From NCBI GenBank assembly GCA_029851415.1, contig CM056744.1, forward strand, positions 60,969,172-61,033,171: 64,000 bases of DNA, in the 5' to 3' direction. The translations under genes and the position numbers were made by a program. The notes under the pieces were generated by a model. The model searched no databases. It was not told where the DNA came from and saw only the letters and a list, made by a program, of their open reading frames with translations. Each line of letters starts with the position of its first letter. The first letter of the stretch is position 1. The stretch comes from Eretmocerus hayati. Lineage: Eukaryota; Arthropoda; Insecta; Hymenoptera; Aphelinidae. Positions 23,421 to 35,600 of this stretch are shown piece by piece.

Positions 23421-24389
23421 CGCTGACAATAAACGGACTAGAAACTTTCTCTCGTAAGAAGTAGAGGAAGTCAGAAGAGTACCAGCGATATACCACAGAG
23501 ATGAATAATTGAGCGCTGGCACCTAACATAATTCGCAGGCCTCGCAAACTTGGGAATGGTAACTAATATTTCTTCGAACCATATTGATTTGAGTTGGGAT
23601 AATTTTTACAGATGGAGGTTGGTTTTTGAAGAGTTTGTGGAGGATTCCACAGATCTTCTGGCTATTCCTGGCCGTTGCCACTCAAATCAAGACTTTGTTT
23701 TTGATAGAAGAACTTTCATTTGTACTTTCGATTCTAGTCTCGATTCTCCATGGTGCCCAAGTCTGTCACATGAACCTTGTTTCCAATGCCTTACTATTTG
23801 AGTATTGTACCTGTTGGTTACGTACTTGGGTATGTTGCAGATGTTGCTTAAACCAACCATAAATGTATCCAAATTTGTGATCACCCATGAAATCATGAAT
23901 ACCTGTATGTTGAAATTTTGCTGAACGAATGAATATCCATATGAAAGGAAAATCCATGGTGATCCTTTTCTTGTGAACCCAATTGAAAATTGCGAGATCC
24001 CTACCAGTAAGTTGGGAAGTATTTTCATTCGGGTAATGAGGAGTGAAATATGACGTGATAAGTGATGGGAACAGAAGACCCTGAACTGACCCTACACCCT
24101 TGGTCCCCTGTTTCGCTATGGGACCAACTGATTTTTCCGTGATCTGCAGTGAGAGCAAGGTCGAAGATTGGGTCATTCAGTTTGAACTCAATGAACATTC
24201 GAGCACCCACGTTTTCCATTCTTAATTCGAGGATTGGGTCGGTCGATTCGATTATTATCAACCTCATTGAGCATCAAGTATTTTTTTGATCCACTCCTAC
24301 ATTCTTCATTTTACATGAAAGAAATTGGAGAAGGGACAAGTGCGTGAAATTTTCGTCTAAGGAGTGCTACGGAAAGATAGTCCCAAGAT

Positions 24390-24770
24390 TGAATTCATGC
24401 TTTCCATCGGATTTGCCGGGCTGTACATTGACTCTGGCCCCAGAACTCTCAGTGTCCAGCAGGTGTATCCACGCACTTTTGGAGCACGGCCAATAGTTGG
24501 TTAATGATATGAGTATATTATGTGTAACCCCATTATGGACGAGGTGACTTATTGGCAATTACACCTCGAGATTTCATGATTTTGATCGGATTCACGCAGC
24601 TTTGCACGGACTCTGACCCCAAAACTCGCTATAACCGGTCTCAGAGTTCAGCAGGTGTATCTACACACTTCCGGAACACTGCAAATAGTTGATTAATGAT
24701 GTAGAAAGGTAACCCCATTGTGGACAATGTGGCCTATTTGCGATTACACCTCGAGAATTCACGAATTACC
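24390..24770. repeat. Two inverted-orientation copies of the 185-bp repeat in right arm
   Basis: The same unit seen at 21,066-21,960 occurs in reverse complement. ATTACACCTCGAG marks unit boundaries near 24,570 and 24,755, and AGCAGGTGTATC lies in each. Three fewer copies than in the left arm imply unequal change after the palindrome formed. Confidence 0.8.
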
Positions 24771-25431
24771 CATTCTTCTCTATTTCTTCAGTTTTTCCTC
24801 TACTCTCACTTCCTAGATCACCTCCAACAATTTTTTTTCCAAATTTCTAAAGTACATAATCCGACGTAAATTTTTCTGCTCTTCCGATTGCCGTAGTCTA
24901 AAGTCCAAAATATCCATTAGAAGCTCTCGAAAATGGCAAAAAACACCGAAAAATTCGGTTTTACGAAAAACTGGTTATATTATCCGATTTGTATCGAAAA
25001 ATGCAACAACTTTTGTTCCCATAAAAATTCGTGTAAAATGCATCCCCATCAAGTTGAACCACTGAAACTGCGTTTTTCCCCGATTTTTGCGCTTTTTCGC
25101 TAGCCGGCAGCGTATGAGACTCGGAGGCTCCAATTGGGAAAAAGATCCATAATCTATGTGAAAGAACCTACAATTTCCCTTCTTGCAACTTTCCGATATC
25201 GCTTCTAATCAGGGTGAGAATAATTGTGTCGCAAATCGGGTTTCATACAATTGTGTGCGCCGGCCTATGCTTAGTTGAATTTCAGAGCTGTATCGAGCTT
25301 GGTCCTCTAGCTTCCCAGAATTTCGTGTAGATATTTCAGATAAATGGCTCATGATATATAGTTTCTCCATTTCCATTGCTGAATAATGATCTCGATGCAG
25401 CTCGAAGACGAGTCTTTGGTGGCGGAACAGG

Positions 25432-25670
25432 CCTAAGTACCCGCCCTCTCGATAAATCCATCGTCTGGTTAAACATCAAGACGATATCATCGATAGATAA
25501 GTCGATGGCCCTTAGTACCCACCACCCTCATCGACGATATCTGAAACGCCTAAGATCCCTGACTCTCGAGGGATGATATGCCAGTGGCCCTAAGTACCCA
25601 TTCCATTCACCTTCTCAAGTCATTGAATTTCTCTAATCAATTTTCATTTCGTCCGAGGACCTAAGTACCC
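25432..25670. repeat. Four spaced CCTAAGTACCC motifs
   Basis: CC(T)(A/T)AGTACCC occurs at 25,432, 25,510, 25,589 and 25,660, spacing 71-79 bp. The intervening sequence is more diverged. It is probably a decayed ~75-bp tandem repeat; a binding-site array cannot be excluded. Confidence 0.5.
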
Positions 25671-25821
25671 GAGGATGGGTGAAAATTGATTGAGAGAATG
25701 TTCACCCAACCAATCCCAATATTGATTCATGAATGCACGCACACCTCTATCGAGGTATCCCTTTACAACTTTGATGATCCGGCTCTCTCCCCAGATCCAG
25801 AGCCCATATTTGTACCCTTAG

Positions 25822-25903
25822 GGCTTCGACAAGAAGTTTCCACGCTGTCCGCAGTCCGCGGTGGCCGCGAAAAAATACATGGGAAGTAATGGGAAGAGTG
25901 GGG
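25822..25903 (+). pseudogene. Short inverted copy of the retrotransposon segment at 26,277-26,358
   Basis: About 80 bp (around GTCCGC(A)GTCCGCGGTGGCCG and AAAAAATACATGGGAAGTAA) is the reverse complement of 26,277-26,358. It thus duplicates the end of the ORF2 linker in opposite direction. The 373 bp between the arms hold no gene. It may be the edge of a second, opposed insertion of the same family, or twin-priming inversion. Confidence 0.65.
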
Positions 25904-26276
25904 GTAGGTCTGCCCGCGGCTTGCTTCAATGTTCGTGTAACCGGTCCACTGGGGCAAAGAGGAACAGTAGGAGTAAGATGACACGTTCTTATCAGTTGCT
26001 CGTCAGCTGCTCTTTATTTGGAGTCCCAATCTCAACTAACTCCCGCGGCCGTTTCATGTTCTCTATTCATAACATTGCGATATTACAATCAATCGATTTT
26101 TAAGTATAAGACTTGCTTTTGTTCTGAGTAAGTGTGTGTATGCAAGTTAGGCGTGCACAAAAGAAATGAGAGAGTGGTTTATTAAACAATGCGGATCGAT
26201 GAAGAATGTGCTGTATGTTTGAATAAAAGGTGCTCATATTAATATGACATCTATATCACATCCGCGCATGCGCGCT

Positions 26277-27240
26277 TCACTCCCATTGCTTCCCATGTAT
26301 TTTTTTCGCGGCCACCGCGGACTCCGGACAGCGCGGGAACTTCTTGTTGAGGCGCTTACAATCCGAGAGATGATTTTGGAGGAAAGTATTTCGCTTCCTT
26401 TCTAAGCGCTCCTCAACCTCTTGGCTGAGCCGAAGAAACTCCTTGAATGGCGTCATTCGTTTTGTACGCCTGTATCGAAATTCAACCGCTCGACATCTCC
26501 GAATGAGAATCTTCAGGTCAGGACCAATCCATGGTGCATCTTTTTCTTTAGGAGAGACAGTTTCTGGTGGTGCTAAGAGATCGCTGACTTCTTGCAGATT
26601 CTCGGTTAGACATTTCACAGCTCCCTCTAGATCTGATTCGACGGTGTCTAGGGGTGTCGAGTTCATCTGTTCCAGCACTCCATTGAGCTGCCCCGGGTCA
26701 ATACTATTATATTTACGGAATGTAAAAGGCTTTTTGATAGGCTCCGGAATGAAAATATCAAGAGTTGCTTCAATGAGTGCGTGGGCACCAAAGCATGGTA
26801 GGTTTACGTTACGGTGGTCTAGGATTGTATCGTTATCGTCTACCAGTAGTGCGTCAATTTAAGTGTGCGAGGTGTGAGTGTGGTGTGTCAAGCCATGCTG
26901 GACTATCTGCAGAGATAGTTCATCTGTCAGTCACCTGATGAAGTTTGCGTCTGACGATATCGATAGCAGGTTAGCATTCAAGTCCCCCATCATAGTTTTG
27001 TGACTGATGTCACAGGAAAGATCACGAGGTACATGAAACAAATCAGTGTCATTTTGCATTAGAATGTGTGGAGGCCTATAGATGACCCCCACTAAGATGG
27101 GGGAAGAGTTGCCCTTTTGTACGCTACAAAATAAATACTCAGGTTTGAGAGGTTTATCCTCACACTCGGTATCAGAAAAGGCCAATTTCCTTTTCATAAT
27201 CATTGCGTACATGAAGGGCGTCTCCCCCTCCTTCCCGGTT
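26277..27240 (-). pseudogene. Non-LTR ORF2: endonuclease and linker, RT missing
   Basis: On the minus strand, 27,212-26,931 reads VGVIYRPPH and then KTMMGDLNANLL, the APE-type endonuclease signature (Asp/Asn of GDLNAN). 26,678-26,277 reads the post-endonuclease linker with PWIGPDLKILIRRCRAVEFR, common between endonuclease and RT in Jockey/CR1-like elements. No RT follows at lower coordinates; the element is broken at the inverted repeat near 26,277. Frame changes between the blocks show it is inactive. The RT remnants at 11 and 18 kb are candidates for the same family. Confidence 0.75.
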
Positions 27241-27459
27241 GCGATCTTGTTGGATCACTGAGTACTCATGGACTTGTTTGAGGCTGCTATCAACTTTTGG
27301 GCCCAGCCATGTCTCGGTAACACCAAAAACATGAAATGATGAGTCGTGTATGACATGAAAGCGAAATTCCTCTATATGGCCTACGAGGGATGTTATGTTG
27401 AGGAACCCTGCCCTTAGGTGATTTTCCTCCTCCCTTGAAAAATCAGCTGACCCACCCAG

Positions 27460-29420
27460 TTACAATGATGTTTCCTCTGCCTCATCTACTACGTTAGTTC
27501 CCTGGTCGTGGACCATAGCAGGTGGTCCATTTGAAAGAGGACGCTTGTTTGCCTGACATGATGTCACGATAACCTGCAAGTCCGCAGCATTCGTAAAAAC
27601 GTGTGCACGCCTATCTCCTCCTCGCCTAACGAAAACTCTGCCCCCACTGTGCCATACATATTTGAAACCCAACCCAGTAGCTATGCATTTTAAACTTTTG
27701 GGAGACTCAAATTATTCATGAGAAAGTAATTCATTGACGAATATTCTACATTGGCACAATGTATGCTGACTTCCCATCAAGCAAAGAGGATAAACTGTCA
27801 TTGGTGGTGGAGTAGACGTGGGGGAGGCGAAAGTTTGGCTCGTAATATTCTATGGACCAGGCGATCGCTGGAAAGTTCAACAACTAATGAAGGTGATTTG
27901 CTCAAACCCGATTTCCCTCCTCTCCCAGTTCCACTCCTCACACCCGTTGTCTCGCGCCTTGGTTTGAGCACACGAGTCCGAATAATATCCTGCTTTTTTA
28001 ATGATGAGAGCATCGCAGCAAGCACTGCTAGGCGATGTGATCTGACTCCTGATTACAGACCACTAGATCAGGTTTCAATACTCCATCAATAACAAGCTCA
28101 CGGTGCTCGGAACGAGTACCCCTCAACTGTGCTCGAGTGCCTTCAGGGTACGTGCTCCGGGGTGAAGGATGGAAATGCGGGTCATCAGAAATTTGTAACG
28201 GAGCTCCCTGAGAGGAACGAATAGACGGGTGAAGAGTCAAATTTTAGCTATGATCGTTATGGATATGATGTAGAGCACTCTGCTCTCTCAGCGCGAATCA
28301 GCTAGGGTAGCTGAAAATCAGCTAGTGATATCTGATTTCGTCAGCTAACGTGAACGGATTTTCACTGATTGAATCAGTTAATACACAGGGTTATGAACGA
28401 TGATATACACCGTTCGGGAATGTTTTTCCCTGCGCACTGGGTGTCACGTGATAAATTTTTGGCTCTAGTATTAGAATCGTTCGTGCAGTGCAGTGGGATC
28501 CATTTGATTACCCGATTTTTAAGTCCCAAGTAGTGCGTGAAAAGTGGGCCACCTGGATCGAAAGTGGGCCACCTGTATCGTGAGTGGGCCACCGTGATCG
28601 AAAGTGGGCCACCTGTATCGTAAGTGGGCCACCTAGATCGAAAGTGGGCCACCTGGATCGAAAGTGGGCCACCTGTATCGTAAGTGAGCCACCAGAAGAC
28701 GATGTTACAGTACCAGGAACCGTATCCGCAGATGTCGAAGACGTCTCTCCGTCATAAGGCTCATCAGATAAGCTGGTTGTAGCTGTGGGCGGAAGAATTT
28801 GCTGATGGTGTCTTCTTGAATCTCCCGCGACACAGGTGTTTAGAGTAGGCTGCGATACTAGCGTTGTGCTAGGAGAGTAATGCGTCGGTAAAAGCGAGCT
28901 CTCTATAGCTTCCGCTCTTGTAAAGGCAGTGAGTGGTGATGTCTCCTATCTCTTCTCCCGAATCAAATCTCCCGCCATTGTCTTCTCAGCTGCGCAAGAT
29001 GGCGTGCGCGAGAGAGCAGCAGGAGCAGATGACGCTGATAAGGAGGACGAGCGGAGAGAGCCCGGATAAGGGATGACAGTGATGGTGGGAGGCGCAGTTT
29101 CTGAGAGCTTTTAAGCCACCGTTGCCGCCGAAGGAGAGCTGGCTTCACTAGAGAGAGATAGAATACTCAGCGCCTTCACACTGCGCCGTATGAGTGTCGA
29201 CCGCTAGCTATGCGTTGTCTACTTGGTGGCAATGGCTTTCCCTCCTGCTTCTTTTTCCCGACATTTATCACAGGATCCATCAGTTTCCCTGTTTGCGCAA
29301 TCCAAATGCTTTGGTAGTTGGCAAGTGGGGCACAGTTTCAGTGGTTGTTCAGGGTTTGATGGTGGCTTCCCACAAACCACACAGCCCCCCCCCCCTTGTG
29401 AGTCTGCTAGACATGGATAT
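27460..29420 (-). pseudogene. Non-LTR ORF1: PHD finger and FP-like C-terminal domain
   Basis: On the minus strand near 29,390-29,240 lies CVVCG, CPTC, H-LDC and CDKC, i.e. a Cys4-His-Cys3-type (PHD-like) zinc finger. Around 28,025-27,800 is a basic segment ending in SLVVELSSDRLVHRIL. Near 27,740-27,560 come VNELLSHE and LGFKYVWHSGGRVFVRR with AADLQVI, the pattern of the FP-type C-terminal domain in insect retrotransposon ORF1 proteins. Stops and frameshifts separate the parts. About 28,260-28,700, including a 20-bp minisatellite, looks like foreign or expanded sequence within ORF1. The protein would be an RNA-binding nucleocapsid-like factor. Confidence 0.7.
28541..28693. repeat. 20-bp minisatellite, 7.65 copies
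   Basis: Unit AAAGTGGGCCACCTGKATCG repeats in exact 20-bp register from 28,541. The first two bases vary (AA, TG, TA) and the T/G before ATCG alternates. GGCCACC is nearly invariant. Confidence 0.95.
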
Positions 29421-29429
29421 TTTACTCAC

Positions 29430-31290
29430 TAAGAATTGCATTTTTGTGGTAATTGATTTTTATAAGCCTCGCGTTACTCGCAGGTTTGTTTTTATTGGTG
29501 CGACTCTCGGGTTCATGTACTCGAGTGTGAAGGATGGATCACACGTGGTTCCAGACCCTTCGGAGCTAGTAGGTTCATCTGCCACGCGTAAAATGCTTTC
29601 CTTGATCCAAATCACGCAGGACAGCATTTCTTTGTTCAGTCTCACATTTCACTTGGGTGTCGAGCACACTTCCGTGACTGAGCTTAATTTGTAGGTTTTG
29701 GCTAAAAAAAAAGTACCCTCCTCAAAAGCAACAAAATTCTGATCGCACCGACCGCCACATCATTTGCAGTGGTGATATTTAAAAAATCAGGAATTTGTCA
29801 GACACTCACTGAAGGAGTCAGCATTCTCATACAGTAATAGGCACAGTCTCATGCTCACAGCGTATAGTTCTTGGATACCTGATCAATCATTCCCCAAACT
29901 TATAGGATGATTGGTCAATTGCACTAAGAGCTATGAGCTGAGCCGTGCGCGGAATTCTGAGCAGGACAAGCAAAATTTGCAATCCACGCGAACGGTACAT
30001 GCTTCTGCGTTCAACTCGAGCAAACTACGAGTCGAAAAGTGTTGAATACCATCAACCATAAGGGAATCTTTGAAAACTTTTAACGTAGAACACGAAATAA
30101 TTCAAGGGGTGGTTGTCAGAACGTACCTCGAGTCAAAACATCAAAATCGCCCAAATTCTGAAATTCGTCCATATCTCTCCAACTTCATACAGAATTCCAA
30201 ATGACTCATAAATTTTATTGATTCTGGGTACACTTTTTATACGATCCGAATAGTTGTTCTTCCAGGAAATTTCCTCCCAAATTCCTACCATCCGAAATTC
30301 TCGCCTATCTGGCGGACTCATCACAAGTACTGAGGGCAAGAAGGTCCCTGTTAAAAATTTGTTCCAATCATTGGATTAGTTTACCCAATTGGATCAAATA
30401 CTGGGATCCAATTTGATCCAAAAAGTCACGCTATTTGATCCAACCTCTATCCAATGTTGTATGGAATTCATCTTGTTCATGTCGCATCGTTTGCGCGCAT
30501 GCACCAATACGCAGCTCGTGCGATCATAGTTGCGGAGTGTTCATACATGTGTGTATTATATTCTGTGAAACGTTTCCCGAGAACTCAATGTTTGAAAGAT
30601 CTCCGATCATTTTTTGATCGTTTTTTCGATGCTCACTTTGCTCATCACGACTTGTTATGCCCTTTGTTATAGGACGCTGATACATGAGGATCAAGTATCG
30701 CAAGATGGGGTTATGCTCGCTTTAGTGCCGTTGCATAGCCGCCCACGCATAGCGGAATGGTACACGGTGGGCTGGACGGTCGAATGGATGAGAAAGAAGT
30801 GTCAAGGAAAATGGATGGAGGGGTTTTTTTCGTCATGTTGCTTAGTTTGAAAATCTTTTTCGATCGGAATCGTAGCTGATTCTGCTCAGAAACTATCTTA
30901 TTTTCGAGATTCAATCAGATTTTTCCCTTTTTATTCATTTGCAGTTTAATTCCTGATTATTCCTCGGAGCATTTAGAATGCAAAATATACTCATGTAAAA
31001 TTATCAGAGTGCAATATATCGACGTCAAATGATCTGAAATTTCAGAAAAATCCATTCGCTCCATTGTAGAATGGAAGCTCAGCGAAATATAAGCGCTTTT
31101 TTAGTCAAACCTGTGTTTTTCTAGAGCATAAGATGGAGATATTCACGGACGTTCTCGGGAAGTTTTGGAATGACGGCGTATCTATCTACTTCTATTGTTG
31201 GTGAAAAGGGTCAAGGTGTTCTCGTGGTACCTTGGAGCCCTGATTTTAGAATCGGGATGTGCAGGAAGGGTTCACTAAATGACCACTCAC
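29430..31290. other. Intergenic, no supported gene
   Basis: A cytosine run at about 29,387-29,396 borders the ORF1 remnant. Around 30,360-30,450 GGATC(A/C)AAT-type words repeat. A frame on the minus strand (30,133-30,339) looks protein-like but matches nothing recognised. Confidence 0.35.
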
Positions 31291-31690
31291 TGTTTGGTTA
31301 TTCTGAACACAAAGTGAGAATATATTCTCTTATAAAGTGTGCGACACTTGTGAGAAAATAAAGATAAGACGCGGTGTGGGCGCGGCGCGAGAATTAAAGG
31401 GATCGGGAGTACGCGGTCGCGAGGACGGGCACCGGCGCGGGTATACTTATGCGCGCAAGCAGTACAGCTGATCGCTGCTTGCCGACCAGTGGCTAACTGA
31501 CGAATTTCGAGCTGCGAGAGAGACTCGCAGAGAAGAGCAGGGCGGATGACAGGATCATCAGGTGCTAATTCGGCCAATGAAATTTGAATGATGTCACTCG
31601 CGTGACATCGAGGGGAAATCGCGGGTCATCGCACCGTGCTCCAACTGCTGAATTTCCCTCGAATATTCGCAGGCTCGAGATACTTCAACA
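31291..31690 (-). repeat. 3' LTR of the BEL/Pao element (about 400 bp)
   Basis: On the minus strand the LTR starts TGTTGAAGTATCTCGAG at 31,690, directly after a purine tract AAAGGGGGCGGAA (31,703-31,691) that would serve as the plus-strand primer. A matching end ...CAAACA is proposed at 31,291. With no second LTR in the window the far end is uncertain. Confidence 0.6.
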
Positions 31691-32671
31691 TTCCGCCCCC
31701 TTTGCTTGATCATACCAAGCAAATCAGATTTGACAACTGGAACTTGCATTCGAAAAAGAATATGTAAGACTCAATAGGGGACGCGGTTGTCAGACTCATA
31801 GAGCGTGCGAATAATTCGATTTGATAATAGCGAAATGACCGGTAGTTAATCAAATGAAAAATTCTAAATTGTCGATCAAAAGTAGTAATTTGAAGATTAA
31901 TTTTGCATAGCAGAAAAGAATTTGAATTTTATCGACAGCTCGATGACAAAATCGGAAAGTAAATATATATACACGAACAAGATTTTAACATTTTCAAATG
32001 AATGATTTTACGGTGCCCATCCAAATTGATAAATGATTCGTATGAATCAGTCAAAGTTGAATCTGATCAGTCGAAAGATGACTAAATAAATAAAAGAAGA
32101 AAAATCGGTTAATTATCATATACCTTGCTGAAGATCGTGAATTGATTATACTACGGAATAAACATTTAAGTCTGGATCTACCAGCAAAAATCAAGAAAAA
32201 CAGAAAACATACCAATTCTGGATGATCAACATCCCACAGTGCACATAGCACAACAAAAAAAATCCATAATTTACATCATTCAAATTCGCTCAATAGAGCT
32301 TTTAGGCTGATAAGCCAAAATCTTAATCTATAATTCTTTAAACGATGGGGGAAAAAGTTATTCGCAAAAGATTGCATTCCTCAAAATGATTCTAAGTTGT
32401 AAAAATATATGAAAAAAAATGAATACGAGGCATCATCTCTCATCTTGCGCAGCGTATTGAGAATAGGCCAAGGGCTAATACTCGACTTGTTTGATTTTAC
32501 TGACTCTACGAGGAAATGCAAATAATAAACGGAGACGATACGAGTGGCCTTACAAATTTCCGCAGGTGTAAAGCGAGGAAATTGTGTAGTGACTGTCGAA
32601 AATACGCGATTCTCAAATCCTTGTTCTTCAGTCGACGACGATGTTGACAGGAACTCCTTGACTCTTGATGA

Positions 32672-35600
32672 CTAATAACCATCCTGGCCATCTGGATCTA
32701 CTGGAAGCTTGATGAGCTTGCACAAAGCTCGACGATAGGTTGCTGTGGCGGTCCTCACATCGACCACGCGCGTCTGCCCGTCTTTGCCAGGATAAACAGC
32801 AGTTACCCGAGCCATGGGCCACTTGGTTGGAGGTGTCAGCTCGTCCTTCACGAGCACCAGGTCGCCGACGTTGATTTGATCCTGGACGTTGAGCCATTTA
32901 CCACGTTGTTGAAGGTGATGCATCACTTCCTTGCGCCAACGATCCCAGAAATTGTTGCGCATCCTTTGAATTTGCCTCCACCTGCACTGAGGAGAAGGGT
33001 GTAAGTCAACGTCGTCGAATGGTTCGGGCAATGCAGTGACAGCGCGCCCAATCAAAAAATGGCCAGGGGTTAAGGCAATGAGGTCATTTCCATCCGTACT
33101 CAAAGGGCAGAGAGGCCGAGAGTTTAGGCAAGCTTCGATTTGACTGCTTAAAGTCATGTATTCCTCGAATGTAAGACACGCATCTCCGACTACTCGTTTG
33201 AGATGGTATTTGAAACTGCGGACTGCCGCCTCCCACAGTCCTCCAAAATGAGAAGCTCGAGGAGGTGAAAAATTCCACGTGACATTTTCCGGGGCGAGCA
33301 GAGTCGCGACTTCATTTGAAAAGGCCGATGCCTTAGTGAACATTTTCTTGATTTCCGCCTCCGCCCCGACAAAGTTCTTAGCATTGTCACAGTACAATTT
33401 TGTACAACGTCCGCGTCGAGACACGTATCTATGAAAGGCTGCTACGAAAGCCGCTGAAGTGAGCTCCGATACTACTTCTACATGTGTTGCCCTTGTAAAC
33501 ATGCATATAAATATGCAAAAATACCCCTTCGTCCATTTTGCCCCTCTGCCACGATTGAACAAAACTTTAATCGGACCGGCGAAATCGACGCCAGCTGCTT
33601 CAAAAGGCATTCGCGCAGTGATTCTAACTGCTGGTAACGGCGCCATTTGCTGTTCGAGTGGTCTAGCTGCAAAACGCGCGCATGTCACGCAACTCCGGTA
33701 CGTATTTTGGACTAATCTAGTGAGTCGCGGGATCCATGCCCATCGATGTATGTCACTAAGCATCAACTGAATGCCACCATGCAGAGTAGCTAAATGAATT
33801 TCTCTCACCATGTTTCTAACGAATGGGCTGTGACTAGAAAGGATGACTGGATGAATTTCGCTGTACGCAAGTGGAGCGTTTTGCAATCTACCACCGACGC
33901 GTAAGGTTCCCTTGTTATCGAGAAAAGGACAGAGACGGCGAATGTCGCTCGATTTTGGAAGTTTGCTCGACTTTGACTCGAGGATACTGATTTCGGTTGC
34001 AAAATGCTGCCGTTGAATAACTCTGAAGAGAGAGATTCTCGCGAATTTAATTTCCAACCAATCAAAAACGCCTCTGTTTCGATCTTCTGGCTTACGTCGA
34101 GCATTAAACCGCCATCGATACATGTAGGCTAAAATCCGAATCACTTTGGCAAACGAGCTAAACTTTTCCAATGACTCCAATACGTGCGACTCTTTTTCCG
34201 GTTCTTCCACGGCATGAAACGCGAGTGCAGCATTTGGATCAGCCTCTACTGAATTTTGTGGCCAGGATTCCCGAGGACTAGTGATCCATTCTGGACCGTT
34301 CCACCAAAGTTTCGAATTGTGTAACTCGTCCACGGATATCCCCCGAGTTGCGCAGTCCGCGGAATTTTGTTCTGAAACAACGTGACCCCAAGTCGCTTCG
34401 GGGAGTGTTGTTTGAATGAGACTTACACGGTTTGCAACGAATGTTTGCCAGCGTGCAGGTTCATCGGCTAACCAATCCAATACAGTTTTATTGTCGCCCC
34501 AACAAAATATGGCAGAAGGCTTACTTTTTAACTCGGACAATACATGTTTGATGAGCTTCACGACTAGCACAGCTGTGCATAATTCCAGTTTTGGGATACA
34601 AAGGGTCTTTACTGGCGCGACTTTCGTCTTTGCCATTATCAATTGAGCGGATTGCCCTGGTATAACTAAATAAATTGCGGCAGCATAGGCGCGATCAGAT
34701 GCATCGCCAAAACCGTGAAGTTGCCAATCGGAAATTTGCAAAGTACCCAACCAACGTTTTACTCGAATTTTACTTAACTCTGGTATTTCAGATCGAATGT
34801 ATAACCATTTTCGCAGCGGTTCACCATCTACCCGAGTATCCCAATCAAGTTTCAACTGCCAAAGATCACGCAAAAGAATTTTACCTTGTATCAAAAACGG
34901 AGCTAGCCAACCAAGGGGGTCGAATAGACGAGCTACCTCAGACAAAATAGTTCTTTTGGTGACTGTACTAGGGGCAGATGGCATTGCTATCTTGAAGAAA
35001 AATTCATCATCTCGAGGAGACCAATTTAACCCTAGAGTGGACACAGTGTCCTCAATATCTACAGGGACCGCATCTGCACCGTTTGAAGCTAGACCAGTAA
35101 GCAAGTCGGTGTGATTCGCGGCCCATTTCCCTAGCTCCATACACCCGGATTTCATAACCGCAATGAGTTGATTACGAGCCGCTAGAGCTTCTGACAGCGT
35201 GTCAGCCCCGCCGAACGCGTCATCCATGTAGGTAAGCCACCACAGAATGTAGGCCGCTAATGAAAATTCTTCATTGTGAATTTCTGCTAACAACCGAAGT
35301 ACTCGCATCGCCAGGTACGGTGCGCAAACTGTACCATATGTGACTGTCTTTAGGGCGTAGTCTCGAATTTCTGCCGCCCGGAATACGCGCCACACAATTT
35401 TCTGCCAGACCCGATCGTCTGGATGCACAAGTATTTGGCGAAACATTCTAACAATATCAGCCGTGAAAACATATTGAAACATCCGCCAGCGGGATATGAC
35501 TAGGGTCAAATCATTTTGTAAATTGGGTCCTGGCAATAAATAATCATTAAGTGATTTGCCTGTACCTGATTTCTGCGATGCGTTAAGCACAACGCGTATT

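Larger units (their letters stand above)
20565..25259. mobile_element. 4.7-kb foldback element with long inverted arms
   Basis: Left arm 20,565 to about 22,590 (weakly to ~22,745) is inverted relative to right arm about 23,740 (weakly ~23,590) to 25,259. Examples are CGCACACA(G/A)TTGTATGAAA at the outer ends, and TTTCCCAATTGGAGCCTCCG near 20,684 against its complement near 25,118-25,142. Each arm carries 185-bp tandem repeats: about five in the left arm and two in the right, which accounts for the arms' different length. The structure is that of Foldback/Galileo-type elements. No transposase is recognised. The spacer holds a separate dispersed repeat. No convincing target duplication was found. 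Confidence 0.75.

Noticed and set aside
23687..24176. Overlapping 113- and 136-codon minus-strand frames
   Set aside because: They lie in the right arm of the palindrome; the mirrored arm does not keep the frames, so coding is unlikely.
28541..28693. Regular repeats suggesting a CRISPR array
   Set aside because: Units are contiguous with no spacers, and the DNA is eukaryotic; it is a minisatellite.
29194..29694. 166-codon + strand frame
   Set aside because: The opposite strand encodes the PHD-like finger of the retrotransposon ORF1; the + frame is its shadow.
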